From Thermoplasmatales archaeon UBA509 (GTDB lineage: Archaea > Thermoplasmatota > Thermoplasmata > Thermoplasmatales > Thermoplasmataceae), in the NCBI GenBank assembly GCA_002498845.1, contig DAJC01000058.1, positions 1 to 34,916 on the forward strand: a stretch of 34,916 nucleotides of DNA, given 5' to 3'. Every line of letters starts with the position of its first letter. Within the stretch, counting starts at the first letter, position 1. Shown in pieces: positions 24,309 to 31,982 of this stretch. Made by a program: the position numbers and the translations under genes. Under the pieces are notes generated by a model. The model was given only the letters and a program-made list of their open reading frames with translations. It made no database searches and had not been told where the DNA came from.

Positions 24309-26129
24309 TTACTCGGGTCTCTGTGAAGAAATCACTGGGATGGCTTCTTCAAGGTTGAGACCTATTTCATCTTCGCTGAGCTTCCTGCCTATGCTTTGCT
24401 CATAGAAAGCAAGTATTCTTCTCTTGTCTTCCTTTGTATATTCCCTGAAGTACTTGTCCTTCTTGAGTATCTTTCCTGTCCTCTCTTCATAGGTTTTGGC
24501 TGGAATTGAGTATTTCCTCTGTGTTGCATCCCTGTAGAGTTCAGGTATTACATTGAATGCACAGAAAGGCACAACCCTGCCATCAGGCATTGCATAGTGG
24601 ATATCGCATCTCTCAACCCTGTCCACATCATATGTGTACGGATCCATGAAGTGCATGAAACCGATGAACATTGATTTGTAGTGGAAAGCCTTGAGTCCAT
24701 GGTAATCTCCTTCTGTGAAGGCATTGTATATCATATCCTTCAGCTTGAAGTCCTTGGGGGCCTTCTCGTAATCCACAAACTTGTTCAGGCTGAGAAGCAG
24801 CTTCGGAACTGTGACGGCCTTGCTGAGCCTCTTGAAGTTGGATCCCTTTATCTCATCAGCAAGTTCTCCGATTTTTTCGAACATTCCACGCACATCAATG
24901 AATCTGGTTATTGGTATGATTCTGTCATCGTCCTTGAAGAGATATGTACCCATTCCGCATGCGAAATGAATTGAGAGCTTGTACATTTCCTTGCCCTTCA
25001 GCTGTTCAACAAAGTCAGATACCTTGGCTGTTGAAGGAACAGTGAAGAAGTCCTCTCTTCCTATGAGGCCATCGGTCTGCTGCTCTATCTTCTTGATTGC
25101 TCCAGGAATGGTTATCCTCTGTTTTTCCCTCATCCTGTCAGGCATTCTTCCAACAAGGCTGACAGGCTGGAAGTTGACTGCTCTTACAACATCTATGTTG
25201 GAGAGCCCAAACCTGATGATGTCTCCCAGATACTGGTCGTTTACACCGCCAATGACAGTTGGAACCAGTACGACCCCCAGCGGAGCCTTCTTGTAGTTTT
25301 CAAGAGCAGCCGGGACTTCCCAGAAGTTCTTGGGGTTTGATCTGGGGGTTGGCCCGTCAAAGCTTGTATATATGACATTGGAGCCAGCAGCCCTTACCTT
25401 CTTGGGGAAATCAGGATCGAATGCAGCCCTGATACTGTTGGTGTTGAGCTGTATGTGTTCGTACCCCTCTTCCCTGGCGATCTTGATTATGTCAATGATA
25501 TCATCCCTGATTGTGGGCTCTCCGCCAGTTATCTGGACAGCATTAGCTCCAACAGGCTTCTCGTTCCTCATTCTCCTGAGCATCATCCTGACCTGGTCCT
25601 GTGTTGGCTCATATATGGGCTCGTTTTCCTTTGCGTAGAAGAAGCAGTACCAGCATGAAAGGTCACAGCGGTTTGTTACCACAACATTGCCAAGTCCTGT
25701 GTGTGATTTGTGCTTTATACAGAGACCGCAGTGCGTGGGGCATACAATCTTGGATTCCAGATATGCAACGTGAGGATTCAGGATTCTGACACCGGGGTCC
25801 TGCCACTTCTTGGCTTCCTGATACATCTCATAGTCTTCCCAGTATTTCTCCTTTGTAACACCGTGTTCAGCGCATTCCTTGATAAGCTTGACTTCTCCGG
25901 CATTCTCGTAGACTATAGCGGGTATCCTCATCTGATCAAACTTCTCGTCATCAACGCAGATAGGGCACAAACTCTCTGTGACCCTCATAACCATCATGTC
26001 TGGAGTTATAAGGTGTCCCATCGCATTGACGAATTCATCCACCGTCTTGAACGGTGCGTTTTTACTTATCTCGAAGTCTGCAGAAAACTTGACCTCGGGA
26101 TACCTGTTTCTCTCTTCAGATACAATCAT
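24309..26129 (-). CDS. tes: Radical SAM tetraether lipid synthase homologue (Tes)
   Basis: Tes couples the biphytanyl chains of two diether lipids into membrane-spanning GDGT. This protein matches the MJ0619-type layout: an N-terminal metal-binding part with C55-P-I-C58 (TESLCPIC) and E-C86-A-E-H, then C130-P-T-H-C134-G-L-C137, then the radical SAM motif VTNRC-DLSC-WYC (C155, C159, C162) and the SAM-binding ITGGEPT. A long C-terminal domain follows. The ATG at 26129 is preferred: GGTGAT sits 7 bases before it, and a GTG four codons upstream lies within that site. This gives 606 residues. Thermoplasmatales membranes are largely GDGT, so an essential role is expected. Function is by family resemblance. 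Confidence 0.87.
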   Translation of the reverse strand: MIVSEERNRYPEVKFSADFEISKNAPFKTVDEFVNAMGHLITPDMMVMRVTESLCPICVDDEKFDQMRIPAIVYENAGEVKLIKECAEHGVTKEKYWEDYEMYQEAKKWQDPGVRILNPHVAYLESKIVCPTHCGLCIKHKSHTGLGNVVVTNRCDLSCWYCFFYAKENEPIYEPTQDQVRMMLRRMRNEKPVGANAVQITGGEPTIRDDIIDIIKIAREEGYEHIQLNTNSIRAAFDPDFPKKVRAAGSNVIYTSFDGPTPRSNPKNFWEVPAALENYKKAPLGVVLVPTVIGGVNDQYLGDIIRFGLSNIDVVRAVNFQPVSLVGRMPDRMREKQRITIPGAIKKIEQQTDGLIGREDFFTVPSTAKVSDFVEQLKGKEMYKLSIHFACGMGTYLFKDDDRIIPITRFIDVRGMFEKIGELADEIKGSNFKRLSKAVTVPKLLLSLNKFVDYEKAPKDFKLKDMIYNAFTEGDYHGLKAFHYKSMFIGFMHFMDPYTYDVDRVERCDIHYAMPDGRVVPFCAFNVIPELYRDATQRKYSIPAKTYEERTGKILKKDKYFREYTKEDKRRILAFYEQSIGRKLSEDEIGLNLEEAIPVISSQRPE

Positions 26130-26457
26130 TCTTGGAATCACCTATTTTATGCTACAAGATTACAATTATTAAAAGATTTTTGTAGTAAGGCATGCGAAAT
26201 GCCCCTCCAGTATATTAGTTCCATGAGCAACATAATCAACCTTTGACGTAATGCTTACTAACACCGAAAATAACAGGAGCTGCATTTATCTTATATTTAA
26301 TATTGCTGAAGTTTGTTATTGATACAGCAACACTTTAATATGATATCTGTTGTACCGCTGGAAATAGGCTCAGGTGCGTATAGCAATATTTTTTCTGGGA
26401 AAGTAGACATTTTTTTTAGCAGAGTCAGCTAATAGCTTGCCATATATAGAATTCAAA

Positions 26458-26468
26458 TTTATAAAAAT
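26458..26468 (+). promoter_or_regulatory. TATA box upstream of the candidate small RNA
   Basis: TTTATAAAAAT fits the archaeal TATA consensus well. A start about 25 bases downstream falls at 26482-26490, exactly where the composition turns from A+T-rich to GC-richer. Confidence 0.45.
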
Positions 26469-26481
26469 ACAGTAAATTAAA

Positions 26482-26575
26482 GGCTCTGCTATACATTTCC
26501 GGAATACTGGCATACAGAGCAGGGCTATCTGCAGCTTCATGAAAGATGAGTGGGCCCCACCTGTAAGCTCCGCAA
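26482..26575 (+). ncRNA. Candidate structured small RNA, unknown family
   Basis: About 90 bases of GC-richer sequence between A+T-rich flanks, starting 25 bases after a TATA box. Possible helices are CTCTG-c-TAT with ATACAGAG (one bulged base), GCAG with CTGC around a six-base loop, and GTGG with CCAC around GGCC-like bases. I see no good C/D boxes (RTGATGA, CTGA) and no clean H/ACA layout. It does not look like tRNA, SRP or RNase P RNA. No open frame fits. It could also be a long leader of the tRNA-Gly transcript. Confidence 0.33.
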
Positions 26576-26578
26576 AAA

Positions 26579-26588
26579 TTAATATTTA
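26579..26588 (+). promoter_or_regulatory. TATA box of tRNA-Gly
   Basis: TTAATATTTA is centred about 26 bases before the first base of the tRNA. Confidence 0.55.
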
Positions 26589-26608
26589 CCACACAATCAC
26601 AGTGCTAA

Positions 26609-26681
26609 GCGGGTGTGGTGTAGCCTGGTAACACGCGAGCTTGCCAAGCTCGTGCCTCGGGTCCAAATCCCGGCACCCGCA
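26609..26681 (+). tRNA. tRNA-Gly (anticodon GCC)
   Basis: A 73-base cloverleaf. Acceptor stem GCGGGTG pairs with CACCCGC, discriminator A. The D stem is GTGT/ACAC. The anticodon stem CGAGC/GCTCG holds the loop TTGCCAA, so the anticodon is GCC. The T arm TCGGG/CCCGG has loop TCCAAAT. No intron, no encoded CCA. Confidence 0.95.
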
Positions 26682-26810
26682 TGATTTGTTAATTGATAGG
26701 TTATTCAAATTTATCAGTAATTAAAAGTTGCAGAATAAGAAAATGGCCAAAAATGGTGGTAGACGCGGCCAGACCAGTCTATCAGGTAAAAAATGTAAGT
26801 GATTTAGCGA

Positions 26811-28289
26811 TTATTCCTTGATGAGGTCTTCCCTTACGGTTTCTATGTGAAGATCTCCTCCAGCATAGTCAACATATATGTTTTTCAGTTTAAGGTATTC
26901 CTCAATGCCATGCTTGCTGCCCTCTCCTGCCTGGCCAGTAAGCCTGAACCCGGTGTGGTATCCCTGTGATGCTTCGGGACCCGGCATGTTCACGTAAAGT
27001 TCGCCAAATCTAATACGTTCAAAAGCGTCAAACATCAAATTCTGATCGGCTGTGAAGAGGTAAGACGCAAGACCGTACTTTGAATCGTTTGCAAGCTTGA
27101 ACATGTCATCCTTGGATGTGACTTCCATGGCACCTACCACCGGCCCGAATATCTCATCCTGGAATACTGATGAATCCTGCGCCACCCCCTCTATGACCGT
27201 TGGAAGGAAGTAGTATCCATTTTCAGCTGGTCCTGATAATTTTGGTTTGCTTCCCCCTGTATCAATTTTATATCCGCTTGACTTTGCATTTTCAACGATT
27301 GCTTCCATGTTTCCCAGGGCAACTTTGTTAATAAGTGGTCCCATGTCGGATTTTTTCGGGTCCCCGGTAACAATTGAGGAAGTAGCTTTCTTTACCATTG
27401 ACATGAATTTGGCATATACATCTTTGTGAACATAAAGACGCTCCGCGGCGATGCAGGATTGACCTGCGTTCCAGAACTTTGCCCAAAGGAATGTCCTGAG
27501 AGCATTCTTGAGATCCGCGTCCTTCCATACCATGAAGGGAGCTTTGCCACCCAGCTCAAGGATGAGCTTCGACATGTTTGCCGACGCTTTCTGCATTATT
27601 CTCTGACCGGTTTCGGTTGAACCAGTTAGTGTAACCAGCGCGGCTTTTTTATGTGATACTATATAATCACCTATCTCTGAACCTCTTCCGGGAACAAAGT
27701 TCAGTACGCCTTTGGGAAGACCCGCTTCCTGAAATTTCCTGACGATCCATTCGGCAGTATACGGGGTGTCGGAGCTTGGTTTGAGCACTACTGTATTACC
27801 GGTGAGCAGTGCAGGGGCGAGCTTTCTGGCAACCATTGCCGCCGGGAAATTCCAGGGTGTCAGGGCAACCACTATCCCTAATGGGACCTTGTACTGGAAG
27901 ATCTTTCTCTTGGGGGTCTCGCCTTCAACTATATCTCCAGTAATTTTTCTGGCAAATTCCGCGTAATACTGCATCTGGTCAAGAACCCCGTCAACCTCCT
28001 GTCTCGCCTCTATGGGTATCTTCCCATTTTCCCTGTAAAGCAGATTTTCCAGCTCTCCTCTGGATTTCTCAATCAGTTCCCTGGCTTTGTAAATGTATCT
28101 CGATCGCGGAACTGATCCCAGGGATGACCAGGATTCAAAGGCCTTTGATGCAGCATCCATTGCCCTGTCCACATCATTCTTTGATGCAGCGGGGAATTCA
28201 CCCATAAGTGTCCCGTCCACAGGACTGAACTTCTTCAGCTGTTCTTTATTTTCCGCATCGATCCATTCTCCATCGATTAACAATTTCAT
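26811..28289 (-). CDS. Aldehyde dehydrogenase, probable NADP-dependent glyceraldehyde dehydrogenase
   Basis: A 492-residue enzyme of the aldehyde dehydrogenase superfamily with PWNF (N147), the general base in LELGGKAP (E245) and the nucleophile in GQSC (C279). Overall it is strikingly like my memory of the Thermoplasma acidophilum glyceraldehyde dehydrogenase (Ta0809), including IFQYKVPLGIVVALTPWNF and the C-terminal NMPGPEASQGYHTGFR. That enzyme oxidises D-glyceraldehyde to glycerate in the non-phosphorylative Entner-Doudoroff route. Lactaldehyde, for instance from the aldolase fusion in this window, is another conceivable substrate. A TATA-like box GTTTTATGC lies about 25 bases before the ATG, so the mRNA is probably leaderless. 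Confidence 0.88.
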   Translation of the reverse strand: MKLLIDGEWIDAENKEQLKKFSPVDGTLMGEFPAASKNDVDRAMDAASKAFESWSSLGSVPRSRYIYKARELIEKSRGELENLLYRENGKIPIEARQEVDGVLDQMQYYAEFARKITGDIVEGETPKRKIFQYKVPLGIVVALTPWNFPAAMVARKLAPALLTGNTVVLKPSSDTPYTAEWIVRKFQEAGLPKGVLNFVPGRGSEIGDYIVSHKKAALVTLTGSTETGQRIMQKASANMSKLILELGGKAPFMVWKDADLKNALRTFLWAKFWNAGQSCIAAERLYVHKDVYAKFMSMVKKATSSIVTGDPKKSDMGPLINKVALGNMEAIVENAKSSGYKIDTGGSKPKLSGPAENGYYFLPTVIEGVAQDSSVFQDEIFGPVVGAMEVTSKDDMFKLANDSKYGLASYLFTADQNLMFDAFERIRFGELYVNMPGPEASQGYHTGFRLTGQAGEGSKHGIEEYLKLKNIYVDYAGGDLHIETVREDLIKE

Positions 28290-28405
28290 ATTTTCACATT
28301 GTCTTATTGCATAAAACTATTTGCAATTCGTAATTTCTCAGCACTTTTTCAATTTATCCAACAAGGCAAAATAATATAATGATTGTTGTTGATCCTCCCT
28401 GAAAC

Positions 28406-30394
28406 ATGGATAGAAAGACCGTCGCTGCAGTATCTATGATCGGACTTGCAGCGATTTTCATAAGAATACTCCCCTCATTAAGGGCTTTCGCCATTGGAAA
28501 CGACTTTGGAATTTATTATACAATACTCCAGGAGTTCGTGAAGAGTGGGAAAATCATGGACACTTTCCCTTCCCCCTGGGGAGGTGCAGGGTATGGTGAT
28601 TTCCCTGTAATGTACTGGATAATAATTGCACTTTGGAAACTTACCGGAATAAGCTATACTCTCCTTTTGGTCAAGATTCCCCCAATATTTGGCGGCCTGG
28701 CTTCTATAATCATATTCTTCATCGCATATAAGATTACAAAAAACCCAACAATCTCTCTCCTTGCTGCACTTTTCGATGCCTTTAACCCAATCATAGTGTT
28801 CCAGACATCAATTTCATCCATCCTGGTATTTGGCCACTTTTTCGGGCTTCTTACCGTTCTATTCTTCCTTTACTATATGGATGACCGGAGATATTACCCT
28901 GCAGTGCTTGTTTCGTCTTTCCTGCTTGTGATGTCACATCCACTATCCACTTACATGTACGTTATGGCAGTGGTTGGAATTACAATGATTGGCCTTTTCC
29001 TGGACCCAAGGCTGAGAAATCGTCTCCGTTACGCAGCTTTCCTCTATCCGTTTTCGGCTTTCATTTTCGCATACTGGTATGTGTTCTTTCCCAACTTCAG
29101 CGGTTTCCTGAGCGGCGGCATACTCCATCTGCCCGCCAGTTTCATCATTGCCGGATTTTTCTTGATCATAACCATTGTGATATTCTCACCAACCAATCTT
29201 TTGAAGCCTTTCATTGAGAGGATTGAGGCATCCCGTCATAGGATGTACCAACCACTCATATATGCTTCACTTCTCATCTATTTTGCAGCCATTGGTATTT
29301 CAGTACCTCTACTCTATGTGATCCTTCCAACATTCTCTGTTAGGGATGTAATAACAATTTTGCCTCTGATGATGGACGGCGGCATTGCCATCATGGGTCT
29401 CAACATGGTTTCTGGAAGGGCCAAGTACGTTACCACAGGTTGGCTCATACTGATGTTCATATCTTTCATATATTCTCTTGTTACCTGGAACATGATCCTG
29501 TATCCTGGAAGATATTTTGAATACCTTTTCGAACCTTTATCCATACTTGAGGCTATTGGGATATACGGCATTCTTCAGCATGCAAGATCTTCCCTTGTTA
29601 CTGATTTCAGATTCAGGAAGAAGAGAGGATTCGTGCAGACTATCCGGATACTTGAAGCACGCGAAGCCAGCCTGAAGGGTTACCTGTTGAGATTGTTGAA
29701 GCGTGCAAGCATACAGCTTAAGGCCATGAGAATAAACAACGTGAAGTCATTTGCTGTAATCGGGCTTCTTGTGGTGGTTCTTGCATCCTCTGCCGCTACT
29801 CCGTACCAGGTCCAGAAGGTTGTTACTCCGTCAGGTAACCAGTCTATTAACATCCCGGATCATAATGCTGCTGTCTGGCTTGATCATAATGCAAGCAGGA
29901 ATTATTCAGTTGCAACCGATCATATCCTTGGTCTGCTGCTTAACGGATATAATATTTCCAGCAGCTTTGAAAGCATTTACTATTTATGGAATTCCACCGG
30001 TGTGAACATATCGGTGCTGCATGAACTCATGGGGAACGCATATTATTCAAGCTACAACTACACTTCGGTTGGGTACATATTGATTGATAATTATATGTTC
30101 AAAAATGGCGTGTGGGGCTACGATGGTCTTACTGATCCATACATACGGCCTGTGACCATGGATAACGCGAGTTTTCTCAAGTTCTTTTCCAAGCCGTTCC
30201 AGCCAGTCTACTTCAACTTCACCTCACCCTCCAGCTGGGCAGTAGTGTTTCAGGTCAACTGGTCAGCATTGGATGCAAATTACAATCTCAGCATTCCACC
30301 TGTTCATACATTTTCTTCCCAGGGAAAAATAACTGAAGCAGAAGTCTGGTCAATAATCAATTCAGCAAACAGCGTCGAAACAAGTCAGCGTTAA
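28406..30394 (+). CDS. Polytopic membrane protein, GT-C glycosyltransferase-like
   Basis: This 662-residue protein has about 11-13 hydrophobic segments in residues 1-490, then an exterior domain of about 170 residues rich in N-x-S/T sequons. After the first segment comes the loop R-x-F-A-I-G-N-D-F-G-I-Y-Y (Asp33), where GT-C enzymes using polyprenyl-phosphate sugars have their first acidic catalytic residue. The following P-S-P-W-G-G loop and multi-segment layout fit the same class. STT3's W-W-D-x-G motif is not present, so it is not an obvious oligosaccharyltransferase. An AT-rich box (28371-28380) lies about 31 bases before the ATG. The neighbouring cupredoxin carries many sequons, so a link to surface glycosylation is plausible but unproven. 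Confidence 0.65.
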   Translation: MDRKTVAAVSMIGLAAIFIRILPSLRAFAIGNDFGIYYTILQEFVKSGKIMDTFPSPWGGAGYGDFPVMYWIIIALWKLTGISYTLLLVKIPPIFGGLASIIIFFIAYKITKNPTISLLAALFDAFNPIIVFQTSISSILVFGHFFGLLTVLFFLYYMDDRRYYPAVLVSSFLLVMSHPLSTYMYVMAVVGITMIGLFLDPRLRNRLRYAAFLYPFSAFIFAYWYVFFPNFSGFLSGGILHLPASFIIAGFFLIITIVIFSPTNLLKPFIERIEASRHRMYQPLIYASLLIYFAAIGISVPLLYVILPTFSVRDVITILPLMMDGGIAIMGLNMVSGRAKYVTTGWLILMFISFIYSLVTWNMILYPGRYFEYLFEPLSILEAIGIYGILQHARSSLVTDFRFRKKRGFVQTIRILEAREASLKGYLLRLLKRASIQLKAMRINNVKSFAVIGLLVVVLASSAATPYQVQKVVTPSGNQSINIPDHNAAVWLDHNASRNYSVATDHILGLLLNGYNISSSFESIYYLWNSTGVNISVLHELMGNAYYSSYNYTSVGYILIDNYMFKNGVWGYDGLTDPYIRPVTMDNASFLKFFSKPFQPVYFNFTSPSSWAVVFQVNWSALDANYNLSIPPVHTFSSQGKITEAEVWSIINSANSVETSQR

Positions 30395-30450
30395 AATAAT
30401 GCCTAACAGATAAGGAGGCACATTCAAATAGCTCATTTTTTCTCCTATTC

Positions 30451-31233
30451 ATGTCTGCTGAAAAGACATTCTATACGATAATTGCTGTAATAGTAGTGGT
30501 TGCAGGTATAGGCATTGGCGCTGCGTATTATGACAGCGTTTCAAGTGTCCACGCTGTTAGCACCCCGCCATCAAGTTCGCTCACCCTTGTGATTACCCCA
30601 AATAACTGGTATAATGATACAATACATGGAAACAACTCATATATTGGGCACCATGGCGGGCAGCCTGCTTTCTTTGTGCTGGAACCCAACGGGACCCTGG
30701 GGTCATCTGCAAGCATAACGCTTCCGGGTCACCAGTTGATTTCGCTGACCATAATTGATTACGACAGTGGTCCTGCACCGGGACTTGGAAATGCAACCTC
30801 CACTGGTGTCCAGAATAATTCTTACTTTGCAAAAGTCATTGGAACGGTAGGAGGAGTGGAATACATTTACAACGGCACGGCAGCAGCTGAGAATGCGACT
30901 TTTACCAGCAATGTTACAAATGGGATTTCAATAAACAAAGGTACTGGATGGGCCGTTAAGTCCCTTCCTTGGATTGGCGGTGCATCTGGTGGGTACATGG
31001 TAACTCACACATTCACCATTCTTAGCGGTTCAAGTGTTGCAGTTAATATTCCATCTTGGGCTGGAACTAACCCAAGTGGCGGAACTGTTACCCATGCATC
31101 ATTCTATCTCAACCAGACCAGTGGAACAACCCTTAACTGGCAGTGTTACGCACCATGTGGTACCGGTCCTTCTGGATGGGATGGTGCAATGGCAACAGCC
31201 GGATGGATGATGGGGACCATCACTGTATCGTAA
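30451..31233 (+). CDS. Membrane-anchored cupredoxin-like protein (sulfocyanin / oxidase subunit II type)
   Basis: A 260-residue protein with one N-terminal membrane anchor (about residues 7-27) and an exterior domain. FVLEPNGTL, LTIIDYDSG, VTHTFTI (H186) and the C-terminal WQC-YAPC-G...M fit a cupredoxin that binds copper. C232-x3-C236 has the spacing of a binuclear CuA site, yet the His expected shortly after the second Cys is absent; M247 and M253-254 remain. The site is therefore neither plain CuA nor plain type 1 copper. Nine N-x-S/T sequons suggest heavy glycosylation. It is followed within 17 bases by a Rieske protein and then by cytochrome b, so it probably carries electrons to or from that complex outside the membrane. 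Confidence 0.72.
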   Translation: MSAEKTFYTIIAVIVVVAGIGIGAAYYDSVSSVHAVSTPPSSSLTLVITPNNWYNDTIHGNNSYIGHHGGQPAFFVLEPNGTLGSSASITLPGHQLISLTIIDYDSGPAPGLGNATSTGVQNNSYFAKVIGTVGGVEYIYNGTAAAENATFTSNVTNGISINKGTGWAVKSLPWIGGASGGYMVTHTFTILSGSSVAVNIPSWAGTNPSGGTVTHASFYLNQTSGTTLNWQCYAPCGTGPSGWDGAMATAGWMMGTITVS

Positions 31234-31250
31234 TTATCCGGTGAAATGCA

Positions 31251-31973
31251 ATGAATGGAAAGAACGATGCAGATGAGCCAGTTGACAAGGACAGAAGAAA
31301 TTTCTTCAAGTTCCTTGGAGTGGCGGCAATTGCCGCCGGCGGCATAGGGGCACTGCGTGGCGTGCTGGAGAATGTGAGCCCGCCAATTACGGCGGCATTC
31401 AGCTCCTTTCCCACCCTGTTACTTTACTCTCAGAGCGGGAAGCCAATCGGCACCAGCGATCTCAAGGTTAACAATTCAACCATTGTACTCTTTGACTATC
31501 CACTGCAGAACGAGCCTAATTTTCTTCTCAGGCTTGGAGACAGCAGCAACAATGACCAGGCCATAGAACCAACAACAGTGAAAATTCTCGCAACCGGCAA
31601 AACTTTCACATCAGCAGGAGGAGTGGGGCCATACAAGTCGGTGGTGGCCTCCAGTGCAATTTGCCAGCACCTTGGATGCATCCCGCCAATAATACATTTC
31701 TATCCGCCCTCATCGCCTTCATATCCTGGCAAGATTCACTGCAACTGCCATGGCAGCACATATGATCCATACAAGGGATTCGCAGTGGTAACCGGTCCCA
31801 CCACTCATCCGCTGCCCAACACTGTTCTGGCTTATGATTCTTCAAAAGATCAGTACAGTGTTACGAGCCTCGTGGGTCCAACCATATACGGACATTCCAG
31901 TGATTTGAGCGGAGGGAGCCAGCTTCCATCCTCAACGTACACAGAAATAACAACTCTCACCCCTACAAGCTGA
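31251..31973 (+). CDS. Rieske iron-sulfur protein (SoxL/SoxF-like)
   Basis: This 240-residue subunit of a bc1-like quinol-oxidising complex has a twin-Arg signal, DRRNFFKFLG (R15-R16), and a single membrane anchor, so it is exported folded by Tat and stays tethered outside. The [2Fe-2S] ligands are C138 and H140 (CQHLGC) and C164 and H167 (CNCHGSTYDP), with C143 and C166 forming the usual disulfide. GGTGA sits just before the ATG. The gene lies between the cupredoxin and cytochrome b with 17- and 9-base gaps, clearly one operon. Confidence 0.94.
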   Translation: MNGKNDADEPVDKDRRNFFKFLGVAAIAAGGIGALRGVLENVSPPITAAFSSFPTLLLYSQSGKPIGTSDLKVNNSTIVLFDYPLQNEPNFLLRLGDSSNNDQAIEPTTVKILATGKTFTSAGGVGPYKSVVASSAICQHLGCIPPIIHFYPPSSPSYPGKIHCNCHGSTYDPYKGFAVVTGPTTHPLPNTVLAYDSSKDQYSVTSLVGPTIYGHSSDLSGGSQLPSSTYTEITTLTPTS

Positions 31974-31982
31974 GGTGCATTT

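Larger units (their letters stand above)
26130..26608. other. Intergenic region with a structured GC-richer island
   Basis: The first 300 bases are A+T-rich and hold nothing I can support; one 30-codon reading frame from 26340 has no convincing signals. From 26458 there is a TATA box, then a GC-richer stretch with several short hairpins (candidate RNA, listed separately), then the promoter of tRNA-Gly. Confidence 0.5.

Noticed and set aside
26340..26432. A 30-codon ORF upstream of the candidate RNA
   Set aside because: No ribosome binding site, no well-placed TATA box and no recognisable sequence; likely chance.
9686..26681. Integration (att) site at one of the two tRNA genes
   Set aside because: No integrase or repeated tRNA 3' end next to either tRNA; the shared GTAGCCTGGTA is the ordinary D-arm sequence.
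28406..30394. STT3-type oligosaccharyltransferase
   Set aside because: The W-W-D-x-G catalytic motif is not found in the exterior domain, so only a general GT-C-like call is made.
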